A stretch of DNA of 64,000 bases from Ceratotherium simum simum. Lineage: Eukaryota; Chordata; Mammalia; Perissodactyla; Rhinocerotidae. Position 1 is the stretch's first letter. Every line of letters begins with the position of its first letter. The notes beneath the pieces are model-generated. The model had not been told where the DNA came from and did not search any database. It saw only the letters and a list, made by a program, of their open reading frames with translations. The position numbers and the translations under genes are program-made. The DNA lies in the NCBI RefSeq assembly GCF_000283155.1, contig NW_004454195.1, forward strand, positions 11,122,872 to 11,186,871. Reading direction: 5' to 3'. Of this stretch, positions 1-10,905 are shown piece by piece.

Positions 1-180
1 GGAATATAAACCAACACATGGACAGAGAAAACTGTATTGTGGTTACCAGGGGCTATGGGGGTGGGGGGTGGGCACAAGGGGTAAAGGGAGACATATATAT
101 GGTGATGGACAAACAAAAATGTACAACCCAAAATTTCACAATGTTAAAACTATTAAAACATCAAAAAAAATATGTTAAAA
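1..180 (+). mobile_element. L1 3' UTR fragment with G-rich tract
   Basis: The text resembles the 3' untranslated part of a mammalian L1: a 'gtggttaccaggggctatgg' phrase, a G-rich stretch, then 'ggtgatggacaaac' and an A-rich end near 160-185. Positions 57-88 hold five runs of at least three G with short loops. The element is cut by the window start. It abuts a second L1 piece (from about 186) that restarts within ORF2, so two L1 tails are probably joined here. The family call is from memory of L1 3' ends. Confidence 0.6.
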
Positions 181-185
181 AAAAA

Positions 186-1184
186 CTCATGTAACTCAAC
201 AGCAAAAAAACTAATAATCCAACCTAAAAATGGGCAAAGGACCTGAATAGACATTTTTCCAAAGAAGATATATGAAATGGCCAACAGGTACATGAAAAGA
301 TGCTCCAAGTCACTAATCACAGGGAAATGCAAATCAAAACTACAATGAGATATCACCTCATACCTGTCAGAATGGCCATCATCAAAAAGAAAAGAAATAA
401 CAAATGCTGGAGAGGATGTGGAGGAAAGGGAACCGTTGTGCACTGTTGGTGGGATTGTAAACTGATACAGCCACTATGGAAAACAGTATGGAGGTTGCTC
501 AAAAAATTAACAATACAACTATCATATGGTCCTGCAATTTCACTTCTGAGTATATATCTGAAGGAAATGAAAACACTATGTTGACAAGACATCTGCACCC
601 CCATGTTTACAGCAGCATTAATTACAATAGCAAAGACATGGAAACAACTAGCTGTCCATCGACAGATGAATGGGTAAAGAAGTTGTGCTATATCCATATA
701 CAATGGAATATTATTCAGCTACAGAACAGGAAATCTTGCCATTTGTGACAACATGGGTAGACTTTGAAGGGATTATGCTAAGTGACATAAGTCAGACAGA
801 GAAAGACAAATACTGTATAACCTCACTTATATGTGGAATCTAAATAAAAGAAAACCAAATGAATAGAAAAAGAGATCAGATGAGATTTATGGTCACCAGA
901 GGAGGGGGTGAGAGGAAGGGGAATAGGATGAAGGGGGTCAAAACGTACAAACTTCCAGTTATAAGATGAATAAGTACTGACGATAGAATGTAAAACATAA
1001 TGACTATAGTTAACACTGCTGTATGTTATATATGAAAGTTAAGATAGTAAATCCTAAGAGTATTCACCACAACGAAAAGAACATATTTTTTCTTTTTCTT
1101 TTTTTTGCATCTATATGAGATAATGGATGTTAACCAAACTTATGGTGATCATTTCATAATATATGTAAGTCAAGTCATTACACT
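186..1184 (+). mobile_element. L1 ORF2 3' end and 3' UTR, split by a provirus
   Basis: The segment starts in the last part of L1 ORF2 (phrases 'atgggcaaaggacctgaat', 'aaatgcaaatcaaaac' and 'atggaatattattcagc' are L1 landmarks). It runs into the 3' UTR ('ggatgttaaccaaacttatgg'). Frames are broken by many stops, so this is an inactive copy. It stops at 1184 where the ERV LTR begins. The missing last piece of the same 3' UTR resumes at 8522. Confidence 0.85.
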
Positions 1185-1535
1185 TGTTAGAAAAGAGACA
1201 ACAGGTCCAAAATGTAGTCACTTGTGCTAAGTCCACGTCACCAAACAGAAACCTAATACCTAACCTAATTGCAGTTTCAACCTCCCCCAGGAATATAATC
1301 TTAACCAGTTTGTCTGGAATTTCCTGGTCAGCAGTAGTGAGGTAACCTGCTTGATAGAACCCTTTCAACCCCCAAAGAAGGATGAGGTAATCCACTTTTT
1401 CTTTGTCCCTGCCCCGTTCTGTCTATAAAAGCCTTTCATTCTGTGCAGCTCTTTGAAGCTCCTTTCTATCTGCTAGATAGGATGCTCCCCAATTTGATCT
1501 TTAAATTGACTCAGTTGAGTTTTGTTTTTTTAAAA
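1185..1535 (+). repeat. 5' LTR of the provirus
   Basis: It starts TGTTAG and aligns with the 3' LTR along most of its length. A TATAAAA box lies at 1424-1430. It differs from the 3' LTR in two ways. It has about 45 extra bases around 1331-1390. It also lacks a block of roughly 28 bases near 1485, which in the 3' LTR holds the AATAAA signal. The right edge is blurred by mutation (T and A runs near 1526-1535). Confidence 0.85.
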
Positions 1536-1539
1536 GATT

Positions 1540-3100
1540 TGGTGGCAGTGGCAGGACAGAAGGAGACTTCTGACGGCTTTGGGGGCAATAAGAAACACAG
1601 GCATGGTACCCCATGAACCCTTTGAGTTCACTGTCTTTCTCGCCATTTCCGGAGGCCATGGGTAAGTTCCTCTTGGTTCTGAGCTCTGCTCTCTGTGTGT
1701 CAATCTCCTGATCTCTTTGGCTTTCCACTTCAGGGCTTAGCAGGTCAGCTTGAGCCGGCAGACGGTTCTATCCCGAATGTGAGTCCCTAGCCCTTGGTTC
1801 AGTCCCCAATTCCCCATTTGATTGGAAACCCCCAGCCCTTGATTCTGTCCCAAGATCCATGTGAGAACTGTTGGCGGCAGTTCACAGTTCCCTAGTTCAC
1901 AGTCCCCATTTGTTGAGATCTGCTGCTTTAATCCTTTCCTGAGTCCACGGTTCCACAGTGGGAATTGGTGGTGGTACGCACAGGGCCTTCTCTCGGCCAG
2001 TCTGCAGTTAACATCTCTTGGTTACTGCTGGTATGTTAAGGCGCACGTGTTAGTTTGTCTTGTTTTGTGCAGATAAAGGCTTTTGGGGATCTTGGAAGCC
2101 AAAAAGCCACAAAAATTAGTGGGCATGGGTCAAGAATTTAAAAGCTGTTAGAGCACTCATTACCTAACCCAAAGACTCCTGTGTTAGGATGAGTTGGTCA
2201 CAGAACAGGTTAGATTGGCACTAGGTCACCTGCTAACCTCAAGAAAATTTCTGTGCAATGAGGTGCACTGTAAAACACCACACAATCTCCCACCCAGTGG
2301 CACATCCCTTTTAAGTATTAGTTTGGCTCCAAGAGACCCAAAGCCTTAGCTAAACAAATAAATAATTAATTTAAAAATGGGACCCTTAAATCGCAAGGAG
2401 TTGAGCATGCCACCTTCTAGCACACTTATTTACTTTGTATCTAAGAACTATGGTCCCGGAAGCTATATATGTCCACAAAAATGGCAAAATCTTACTGTGT
2501 CCTGAGAGTCTGGCTTGGTAACTTGCAGGTTGAGAGCCCCCAAATATAGCTGGACAGAAATGTGGGTTGCACCCCATTTGCAGCTAGATATGGTTGGACA
2601 GAAAGTGTGGGTTAAATTGCATTTGCGGTTAGGGTCCTACCAAGCTGTTGCCAGCCCTCAGGGGAATCACAACCTAGAATTACAATGGCCATTGCGAGGG
2701 AGGAACGTTCCAATTAGGTGAGATCATCTCAGAAGTGCATTTAAGAGCAAGGGCTGCCAAATTAAACAAACAGAACAGGATACGTATTTTACTTGATAAG
2801 CAGAAGCTTCCAAAAGGCTTCAAAATTCCAAAATTTTGGAATAGCTTCCAAAATAGCTTCACTGAAAAATCTGTTGCAAAAGACTAATAAAAAAATTAAA
2901 GATATAAGAGATACCTAAAACAAAAGACAATTAGACTGACGTAATTCCTGCTTCTTTCCATCCTCCTTTATTTAAGTACGCATTCTTGTAATTCTTTTGT
3001 CTAAATTGCCTTTCCATTTTGAAGAGACTATTAAACAGTTACCTTTAAAATAAGACCACCTAAGGCTACAGACAATCCTCTTCAAATATCTTTCACTCCT
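1540..3100 (+). other. Provirus leader and 5' gag region, degraded
   Basis: After the 5' LTR comes a leader ('gatttggtggcagtggcagg'). I cannot assign its primer-binding site to a tRNA with confidence. An ATG GGT CAA at 2125 would encode Met-Gly-Gln, the usual start of a myristoylated Gag, but the frame is closed almost at once. An 18-bp perfect palindrome lies at 2825-2842. No long frame survives. Confidence 0.45.
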
Positions 3101-3530
3101 TGGTCAAAGGCTGAACAAAGGGCCACACTTAAAGAATTTCTTAACCCCAGAGAAGATCCTCAAAAGTTTTTTTGTAAATGGATTACCTCCTGAGATTAGT
3201 GGATAGATAACAAGGCAGAAAATAAGACCGAAGGCCACTGGTCTGACTGAACTTGTGACCATAACTGATATTCAGAGCCTAACAGAAATTTTTTTTAGGC
3301 CTCCTCCCCTAAGCTAAAATAAAACTATGGACCCAGAGGAAAAGGAAAACCTTCTGAGGCCTTTGTGAAAGGATTTACTAGAACATTCCAAAGGCAAAGA
3401 GCTCTAAATCCAGAACATAGAAATCTTTTGATTTCCATCTTCATTAGAAATCTTCTCCCTGATACAAAAAAACAAAGCATCAGCAGCAAATTAAGGATAT
3501 TGCAGTTGGATGGGTACATCAACCTATGAT
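3100..3530 (+). pseudogene. gag: ERV gag remnant (capsid region)
   Basis: Forward translation in pieces gives capsid-like text, including the observed stretch PSEAFVKGFTRTFQR followed by an ALNPEHR-like segment. This corresponds to the C-terminal half of gammaretrovirus-type capsid, around the major homology region. Several in-frame stops and at least one frameshift separate the pieces, and no nucleocapsid zinc knuckle (CCHC) follows. In a live virus this protein forms the virion core; here it is a non-functional relic. Assignment rests on motif memory, not on alignment. Confidence 0.55.
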
Positions 3531-3849
3531 GTCATTTAGGCTGCAACTCAATTCTTTGAGGAAATGAGAGCAATTGTCCTTATTTTACACATCTCTGCAA
3601 AACTAGAAATGCAGCTCTAGAGGCAATTCAAAGTTCACCTATTCCTTTTTACCAATCCCAAAACCTCCTCTATTTGTCTTAAAAAGCTTGTAATTTGTAC
3701 TCTTTCCTTGTACCTCTGAGATGTAAATGTTAAAGTACAAACTTCAGGGAGGTAATTCTTATTAGAGGAAAAATGAAAGAGGGAAAGGTCATTTGAAACT
3801 AAGACCCGAAACACAACTGAGATCCAACTTCTTTTATAACTAGTGAGTT

Positions 3850-6750
3850 TTGTATTATTGTACTTGCTTCATGGCAGTAATTTTAAAAATGAAAGATATA
3901 AGGTCTCTGTTTGTGTCTGTCTGTATGTTTATGCATGTCTATATATGTGTGTTGTAGATGTATGGTATCTTTCTACTTCCAGATGGTATTGCCATAATTA
4001 ATTTGTAAAAGAGCTCTATTTAATTGGCTTAAACAAAATTATTGCTTACATAAATTGAATTCTCAGAAATATAACAGAAACTAACCCAAATGAATTTCAG
4101 CTTCAAGCGACCTGGGAAAATATTCTGTATTAAAACTAGTTTAAGTTTATTCGTTTAATTAAAACAGGCATGTCTTTAGAGTTATCAGCATTAAATATAA
4201 CACTTTTACTTTACCTGGGCTTACTAATGGTCAAATGAGTTCATGTAATCTCTTAGAAAATTTGTCAGCAAAAAAAACAGCTTGAGATGATAGCTGACTT
4301 TGTCTAGTGTCTCATGAGGTTTTTGTGGGTAGTCTGAACATAATTGCTAAGCACAAGTAAATCAAATAGATGTCAGTAGGAAAAAGATTTTTTAGGTGAA
4401 CTTTTTAAATAGTTTCCCCAAATCTTTTTGGTAACCTGAAACCTTAAAGTTTTGCTAAGTTAAATTAAATGATAAGTTAATTCATTGAATATTCAGATCA
4501 TTTCCAAATAAGATAAAATAGTAAAACATTAATTACTGAACAGAGATTTATCCACTTTTGGCTTCCTTTTACAGAAGAACTAAAGATATTTGGGTCTATT
4601 AGTAAACATGTTTCGTACGACACTGAAAAAGTTACTATGAGAAAGCATATGGTTTTAGAAATTATAAAATGCATTTATAAATTTACCAAGCCACAGAATG
4701 CTAATGTAAAAGAGAGTTCACAATTGTTTATTTCTTTATTTTCACTAAACATTAGGGTTTTTAAGGGTTAAAAATTCTAACGTAATTAAAGCTACTAGAA
4801 ATAAAAATACAAAAAAAATCTCTGTATGCAAGCAAAGTAGGATATGTGTTTTCAGTAAGAGAAGTTATGAGGAACGGAGATGCATTTTTTGAGGGAAAAG
4901 AAAGTAATTTAGTCCTAAAGTGAGGCTGGCTATTTCAAAATGGGAAAGAGGAGAATAAAGGACAAATTAAATAGAAAGTTGGGAAGAGAGAGAGAATTTT
5001 ACCTTGTGTAATCAACTTGGCTAAAATTGAACGAATTTATTATACAGGTTATAAAATTAAGCTTTAAAATCAGTAATGTACTTATGTAAAACTAGAACTT
5101 AATTTTCTTTCATCTGCTAAAAGGACAAAGTTTTCTTGCACTATTGGTTAGCTCCTGACAAGAGACTATGAAAAGTTTTTCTTTACCTTTTAAGTAATCT
5201 GCCTAGAAAACAAACATTTTGTGTCTTGTCAAAATAATTTCCAGTGTGATCTTTATGAGGTATTTTGACTATCTAAGAAAGCTGACTCTTCTCTATTAAA
5301 AGAGTTCAGTTATTTTTTACAACTATGTAACCTTCCATATTTGCCTGTGAAGTCTCCAGTTGTCTCTATGGTTAAAGGGATAACTAGCTATTGTCTCACA
5401 GTGACTTATGATTCTGTTTGACCAAGTGTTTTAAAACCTTTTGATATTTTTGACAAAACTTCCCCAAAGTCAAATTCTAAATGAAGTCTTTTTGACTTCA
5501 AACTAACTTTGGGATTTTCCAGAGGACCTCAGGAACATCTCAAAAGATTTGTTTTCTCTCCTTATAAAACGAGAGATGTTAAACTAATTAGGCTAATTTT
5601 ATATGTTAAATTACATGGGAAACGTCAAATAAGAAGTAAGACTAAGCGTTCTTTATGGTGTATTTGTACAGGTATATGTTATAAGTGTTCCAGAAATTAT
5701 ATGAAATTCCTGGAAATCTGATATGTCCTGGTGTAATGCTGTCAGTCATAATTCTAGTTATTATCTTAAAATGTTGCATGTTACAGAAATAACCAAATTT
5801 CCTTGTCAATTCTATTATAATAAACTCTCACCAGATCTGTAACAATGAGCATCTTTAAGTCTTCTCACAGTTATTGTTTTACTCTGATGCGTTTACAAAA
5901 GCACTCCTGCACAAGTGCTTCATCTTTAAGGAGATTTCTGAAAAGAACTGTGACAAACACAGGTTTCTGATAACTTTAAGATCATAAAACTGAACTGGGT
6001 AACAGTTTCTGAAACTAATGGAAAAACTGGCCTCAAGCAGAACAAGTAATATTTACATGAGATTGAATGAACTGAGGAGAATGATTATAATTTTTATGAC
6101 TATTTGTTTGAAACATTGCTGATTCTTTAATGTTTTGTTCTTCCAGATATAAGGAAACCTTTTCCCTTAAGCTATCTATGACTTACAACAATTTGGTAAA
6201 GTATACCTTTGTAAACAAAGATAAAACACATACTTTTTCTCCCCACCCTATCCCTCCAGGATTCAGAAAATCTTGAGTATTATTTTCATGTCAATATGCA
6301 TAGTTATTTACATAAATTGAATAAGAATCTGTTCTCCCTGTAACAAGACACAACTGGAAAAATATTGGCTGTATTACCAAGGCTTTGACTAAATTTTCAT
6401 ATTTGAAAGATGTGCATAGACTCAGATATGACCATACAGTTTTAAGGAACTAAGGTTGACTTCACGGAATCAATAAAGCCCCTGGGAAAAATCGGCCTGG
6501 TACAAGGTTCCAACAAAGCCATCTTAAAACAAGTTTATATGGCAATCACTCTTCTGGCTGCACTTATATAAATAATCAGGCCAAGTTTAATGCAAACAAA
6601 TTGGTTTTACTGTGATTATCTTTGGTGAAGAATGGGAGTGATTATAGAGAGAAAAATTATGTTTGCACCTTTGTAGATATTAGATTCTGATCCTGTTAGC
6701 TATCTTGAGGTTTTGCTATGTACCTGTAAACTGGACTGAATCCTGAATTC
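3850..6750. other. AT-rich non-coding stretch inside the provirus
   Basis: About 2.9 kb lies where protease, reverse transcriptase, RNase H and most of integrase should be. It is AT-rich and full of stops in all frames, with no YXDD polymerase motif or HHCC zinc motif that I can find. It does not read as L1, SINE or DNA transposon. It may be a standard non-coding internal segment of a defective ERV family, or captured non-viral DNA. I could not decide which. Confidence 0.6.
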
Positions 6751-6839
6751 TTTTAGTTTCCTCAAATATCTGGACTCTCCAAACTAACATTTCCAATTTC
6801 TCCCAACCTTCTAATTCAGAATTACTAATAACAAAGACT

Positions 6840-7010
6840 GCCTTTGAATCTCTTTGGAAGGGACTATACCAGGTCCTCCTCACTATTTACATAGCAGCCA
6901 AACTTCAGGGACTGAACCTTGGATACACATCTCACAGCTGAAGAAGGCTCCACCTGATATCCGGTCCCCTATAAATGCTGGGGACCTCCAAATCAAAGTG
7001 ACTGGGAAGA
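6840..7010 (+). pseudogene. pol: ERV pol remnant (integrase C-terminus)
   Basis: The forward frame contains the observed segment TEPWIHISQLKKAPP. It matches the extreme C-terminus of gammaretrovirus-type integrase, where a W-I-H-x-S/T-x-L/V-K signature is common. The upstream part of the same domain lies in a shifted frame, and nothing of reverse transcriptase or the integrase core precedes it. Env follows directly, as in intact gammaretrovirus-like genomes, where the pol end abuts or overlaps env. Confidence 0.65.
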
Positions 7011-7077
7011 GAAGTAGCCAACCTCAGGGTAAACTGCTTCATCCCAAGATATGGGATCAGGACCTTATACTTTAACT

Positions 7078-8010
7078 AAACACGGAAGCCTCTCTTCTTC
7101 TCTTTCTTTCCTTTACCCTGGCATTGGCCTGGAATGATAATGCCATCATCTGTATCTCCTGCACCACTGCTAAGGGGGGGTACCTTTCAGACTGCTGGAT
7201 TTTGTCATTAAAAAACTTTGATCTGTCCATGATGCTAGAGACCTCCTGATTCATTTCCTTGTCCCTGGCTGACAATCCCAAACTTGGAGAACTTTGCATC
7301 CAGGCTCTATGCAAAGAAAGAGACACAAGGCAAGGGTAACCAGAATAAAACTGCCTGTGTGGTCTACAGACCATTAAAATTTTACTGGCCTCCATGGCTG
7401 TCACCTTTCCAGTCCTGAGCTACAGATGCAAACGGGAATTACCAGGAGGCATTCATGACCCAAGATTTGCTTCCTTTGGCAGGGCCCTACTTTTAGGAGT
7501 AAAGGTAAATGAGGCTATGACCAGGAATCTCTCCTTATCTCTTGAAAGTATTCTGGAATTCACTGTTAAAGCAATAGGTGCTCAACAAAAATCCTTAGAC
7601 TCTCTGGCCAAAGTTGTTCTTGGTAACAGGATAGCCCTTGATTATCATTTAGCTGAGCAAGGAGGTGTCTGTGCTGTGGCCACCACCACCTGCTGCACCT
7701 GGATTAACACTTCTGGGAAAGTTGAAACTCAGTTACATAAGACCACTGAGCAAGCCACCTGGTGACTCCTTCAGCGGGCTCTTTCTTTGACTTACTAGAT
7801 TTTAATTGGTTTGGGTCTTGGGGACCATAGCTCCAAAGTGTACTTCAGATACGGGAAACCATCCTGCTTATAATAATCATAGCGGTTCCCCTGGCGTGCT
7901 TTATTCTCTCAAAAGCTTTAAATGCATGATTGGAGCCACTCACCACCAAGCAAACAATCTCCCTAGGACTGGAATGTCAGAAAAGGAACAAAGAGATCAA
8001 CCAACTTAAA
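7078..8010 (+). pseudogene. env: ERV env remnant (signal region plus transmembrane subunit)
   Basis: The 5' part encodes a hydrophobic leader-like segment (LLLFLSFTLALAW-like, 7095-7140). Only about 250 bases separate it from the transmembrane subunit, so most of the receptor-binding surface subunit is deleted. The frame at 7394-7765 reads through a heptad-repeat region and an immunosuppressive-domain-like stretch, then a CX6CC motif at about 7668-7694 (C, six residues, CC). These are hallmarks of class I gammaretroviral envelopes. A frame change near 7766-7800 precedes a membrane-proximal tryptophan motif and a hydrophobic anchor (about 7800-7920) that contains stops. It cannot make a full envelope. 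Confidence 0.75.
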
Positions 8011-8197
8011 AATTACGACTGAAGTCGTGGCCTGTGAATATCACAGAGATTAAGCAAAAAACGCCATAACCTGTGAACACGACATGGAGGATCAACGAAA
8101 ACTTCGAGAACTTCAGAGCGGTAGCTGGGAGTGGTGCTAATGCCTTAAATTCTGATTACATCTCTCAGTCAAGCTGAGAGTCTGATCAGGGGGGCAT

Positions 8198-8521
8198 TAT
8201 TAAAAAAGAGACGACAGGCCCAAAATGGAGTCACTTGTGCTAAGCCCACATCACCAAACCAAGACCTAATACCTAACCTAATTGCAGTTTTAACCCCCCC
8301 AGGAATGTAATCTTAACTGGTCAATCTGGAATTTCCTGGTCAGCATCTGACAATCCACTTTTTCCTTGTCCCTGCTCCCTTCTGTCTATAAAAGCCTTTC
8401 ATTCTGTGCAGCTCTTTGGAGCTCCTTTCTGTTTGCTAGGCGGATGCTGCCTGATTCGTCAGTCATTGAATAAAACCAATTTGATCTTTAAATTTACCCA
8501 GTTGAATTTTGTTTTTTAACA
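8198..8521 (+). repeat. 3' LTR of the provirus
   Basis: It starts at a mutated TATTA copy of the TGTTA end and finishes TTTTTTAACA at 8521. A G-run at 8189-8194 just upstream is a good polypurine tract. TATAAAA lies at 8387-8393 and AATAAA near 8470, so the order U3-R-U5 is readable. It lacks the 45-base block present in the 5' LTR. Confidence 0.88.
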
Positions 8522-8595
8522 TGCTGCACACGTTAAATTTATACAGTGTTGTCAATTATATCTCAGTAAAACAGGGAGGAAAATGAACATTTAAA
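8522..8595 (+). mobile_element. L1 3' UTR terminal piece, right half of the split L1
   Basis: The text 'gctgcacacgttaaattta' and 'gtcaattatatctcagtaaa' is the end of the same L1 3' UTR type that stops at 1184. Together the two halves rebuild an uninterrupted L1 tail, so the provirus inserted into an existing L1. Confidence 0.8.
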
Positions 8596-8785
8596 AAAGG
8601 CTTATGTGTATGTGAGAATATATTACATTGTCAGCATTGGACAATCAGCTGGTCACGTTAATACTTTCTGTACCAAGCTTCCAGCCATTGGAAGAGTAGC
8701 AGCAATGTTCTATGTTGGGCCAGTCACAATTTCTAGTTTATAATTCTGTGAACACAAATTATTTGCTTAGACAATATTGAGCTAT

Positions 8786-9242
8786 TGTCACCCGGAGAAG
8801 CCCCTAAACCATTTTCCATGTCTAATGCTTTGTTTTTACATTGTGCCTGCTTACAGGAACCAAGGCAGAACATTGCCAGATGGCCAAATTGCAGAACTGG
8901 TCCAAAGCAGAAAGGTCCAAGATGGCGATGGGGTGCCATGTGCAAAATGAAACGTGTGCAAAGGTGCCGTGTGCAAGAAGGGAAGCTCTGCACATGCCCC
9001 AAATGCCCCTGCCCAGAGTGATGACATGGAGTCCCCTCCCCCTTCACATCCCATAAGAACCCTGCTCACATTCCCTCCACGGAGAAGGTGTTTTAGAGCA
9101 TGAGCTCTGCCTCCTCCATTCACTGATCAGCGAGTCAAGTTTCTGCTCTGTTATTCCAAACTAGGTCTCATTCTACTGGCACCAGCGGCTCCAGGCAAAA
9201 GAACCCACTTGCGAGTCACCGGTCCCTTAGGGCTCGGTAACA
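8786..9242 (+). mobile_element. Solo ERV LTR with 4-bp target duplication
   Basis: The 457-bp unit begins TGTCACCC and ends GGTAACA. It is flanked by CTAT on both sides (8782-8785 and 9243-9246), the 4-bp duplication typical of ERV1 insertions. No internal proviral sequence is present, so it probably arose by LTR-LTR recombination. The C-rich 3' part ('ggtctcattctactggcacc') resembles the R-U5 region of ERV1 LTRs. I see no clear AATAAA. Confidence 0.75.
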
Positions 9243-9246
9243 CTAT

Positions 9247-9789
9247 TATTTGAAACAATACTTTCCTTTGTCACAGAAACAAAGTTCTATCAGAACTTTG
9301 AACATGTTAAGATATAGTGTTATATGACCATAATGTTCATATTTATAAAAATTCATATGGGGGCTTCTTGGTAACACACAAATACTAAATGTTCAAATAT
9401 ACAATCAAAAAGATACCTACTATAATTCTAAGGCCAATTCTAGCAAACCCACTCCATCAGCTTGAAACATTTCATCAAGTCCTGCCTCTGAGAGTGGCAC
9501 TTCTGGGCAGGACTCGCCGAGAGCCTTGAGCCCTGGTAGCATCCCTGGAAATGCAGCCAGCACACATGCTTCTCCCTGGAATGGCACAAAACAGCACGGT
9601 GATTGTTCCTCTTGGGAAGCTGGGTACCAACTGCTGGAGTTCTTAATAAATACTTCATCTGTCTCATTATGACTCTAAGGTCCTTCAAAGAACTCAAATA
9701 ATAACCTAAAATCTATAACTTGATAGGGTTATGATTAGTCGGAATTGTTACCTGGTCCTCTAGAAGATATGCATTCCAGCCCATTCCCA
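9247..9789. other. No recognisable feature
   Basis: This is unremarkable unique-looking sequence. The minus-strand open frame at 9440-9697 shows no domain or splice support. Confidence 0.5.
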
Positions 9790-10170
9790 CCCTGCCTTCA
9801 TTCCATAATTATGGACAACAATTATGATGTTGAGTGAAAGAAACCAGACACCAAAGAGCACATCTTGTATGATTCCATTTCTAGAAAGCTCAAAAAACAG
9901 GCAAAACTAAGCTGTAGAAGGGATGCAAGTTTAGATAGTGCAACTAATAAGAAAAGCCAGGAAGTGATTAGCATAAAGGTCAGGCTAGAGATGCCTCTGA
10001 GGGGACTGAGTGGTGGGGAACGGCATAGAGCGGCTGCTGAGAGGCTGACAAGGTTCTACTTCCTGACCTGGGTGGTACTTACGAGTGTTCACTTTGAGCT
10101 ACACCATCAGGTGGTACATTTTTCTGTACTGGTGTTACCTTTCACAGCAAAAAGTACCAAAAAAAATCCG
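9790..10170 (+). mobile_element. L1 3' UTR fragment
   Basis: The text ('cttgtatgattccatttcta', 'cctgacctgggtggtactta', 'acctttcacagcaaaaagta') is the polyadenylated end of an old L1 3' UTR. It terminates in an A-rich tract near 10160-10170. Confidence 0.65.
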
Positions 10171-10489
10171 TGGCTAAATAATTTAGCTATTTTGATAGGC
10201 CTATTTTCCACATCCATTTTCTGACAACGGATATTTTGGATCAGTTTACCATTTTTTCCTCTACGATCTGTAAGTTCATTAATTTTTTTCACAAAATTGA
10301 AATGTCAGTCATTCACTTATCACCAAAATATACAGGCATTACTATAAATCAATATTAAAAGAGATAGAATCTTTAAGATGAGCGAGTCTGGAGCATTCCT
10401 TGATGAGAACAACTGCTACAAGTATGTCTCACCAGGCACAGGGGAAAGAACCTGGCCTACTAAAATTGCCTTAAAAATAACTACATGTA

Positions 10490-10735
10490 GGGGCCAGCAC
10501 GGTGGCGCAGCGGTTAAGTGCACGCGCTCCACTTCGGCAGCCCAGGGGTTCACAGGTTCAGATCCGCGGTGCGCACTGACACACCGCTTGTCAAGCCATG
10601 CTGTGGCGGCATCTCATATAAAGTGGAGGAAGATGGGCATGGACGTTAGCCCAGGGCCAATCTTCCTCAGCAAAAAGAGGAAGATTGGCATCAGATGTTG
10701 GCTCAGGGCTGATCTTCCTCACCAAAAAAAAATAA
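10490..10735 (+). mobile_element. ERE SINE, sense
   Basis: It has a tRNA-like head with pol III A box (GTGGCGCAGCGGTTAAG) and B box (GGTTCAGATCC), then two GATGTT-GCYCAGGG modules and an A-rich tail. Near-identical flanks (taactaca / taaactaca) form a target-site duplication. Confidence 0.95.
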
Positions 10736-10737
10736 TA

Positions 10738-10905
10738 AACTACAGTAACAACATGAGGTGATGGATGTGTTAACTAATCTTACTGTGGTAATTATTTCAC
10801 AATCTATACATGTGAAATACGTGTATCAATTCATCATGTTGTACACCTTAAACTTACATAATGTTATGTGTCAATTATATCTCAACAAAGCCGGGAAAAA
10901 AATAA
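10738..10905 (+). mobile_element. L1 3' UTR end
   Basis: The text 'ggtgatggatgtgttaact', 'catgttgtacacc' and 'gtcaattatatctcaaca' is the common terminal block of mammalian L1 3' UTRs, ending in AAA-rich sequence. Confidence 0.8.

Larger units (their letters stand above)
1185..8521 (+). mobile_element. ERV1-type endogenous retrovirus, internally degraded provirus
   Basis: A provirus of about 7.3 kb is bounded by two related LTRs (1185-1535 and 8198-8521). Terminal TGTTA...TAACA inverted ends are visible at the 5' LTR start and 3' LTR end. It sits inside an L1 3' UTR, whose two halves flank it exactly. The flanking 4-mers are CACT (1181-1184) and TGCT (8522-8525). Both can derive from CGCT by CpG decay, which fits the 4-bp duplication of gammaretrovirus-like ERVs. 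Recognisable coding remnants, in order, are a capsid-like gag piece, an integrase C-terminus, a short env signal region, and env transmembrane subunit pieces. All carry stops or frameshifts. Most of pro-pol and most of the env surface subunit are absent. I cannot name the family. Confidence 0.85.

Noticed and set aside
7072..7404. 110-codon minus-strand frame in the env region
   Set aside because: It is a shadow of the degraded env coding strand.
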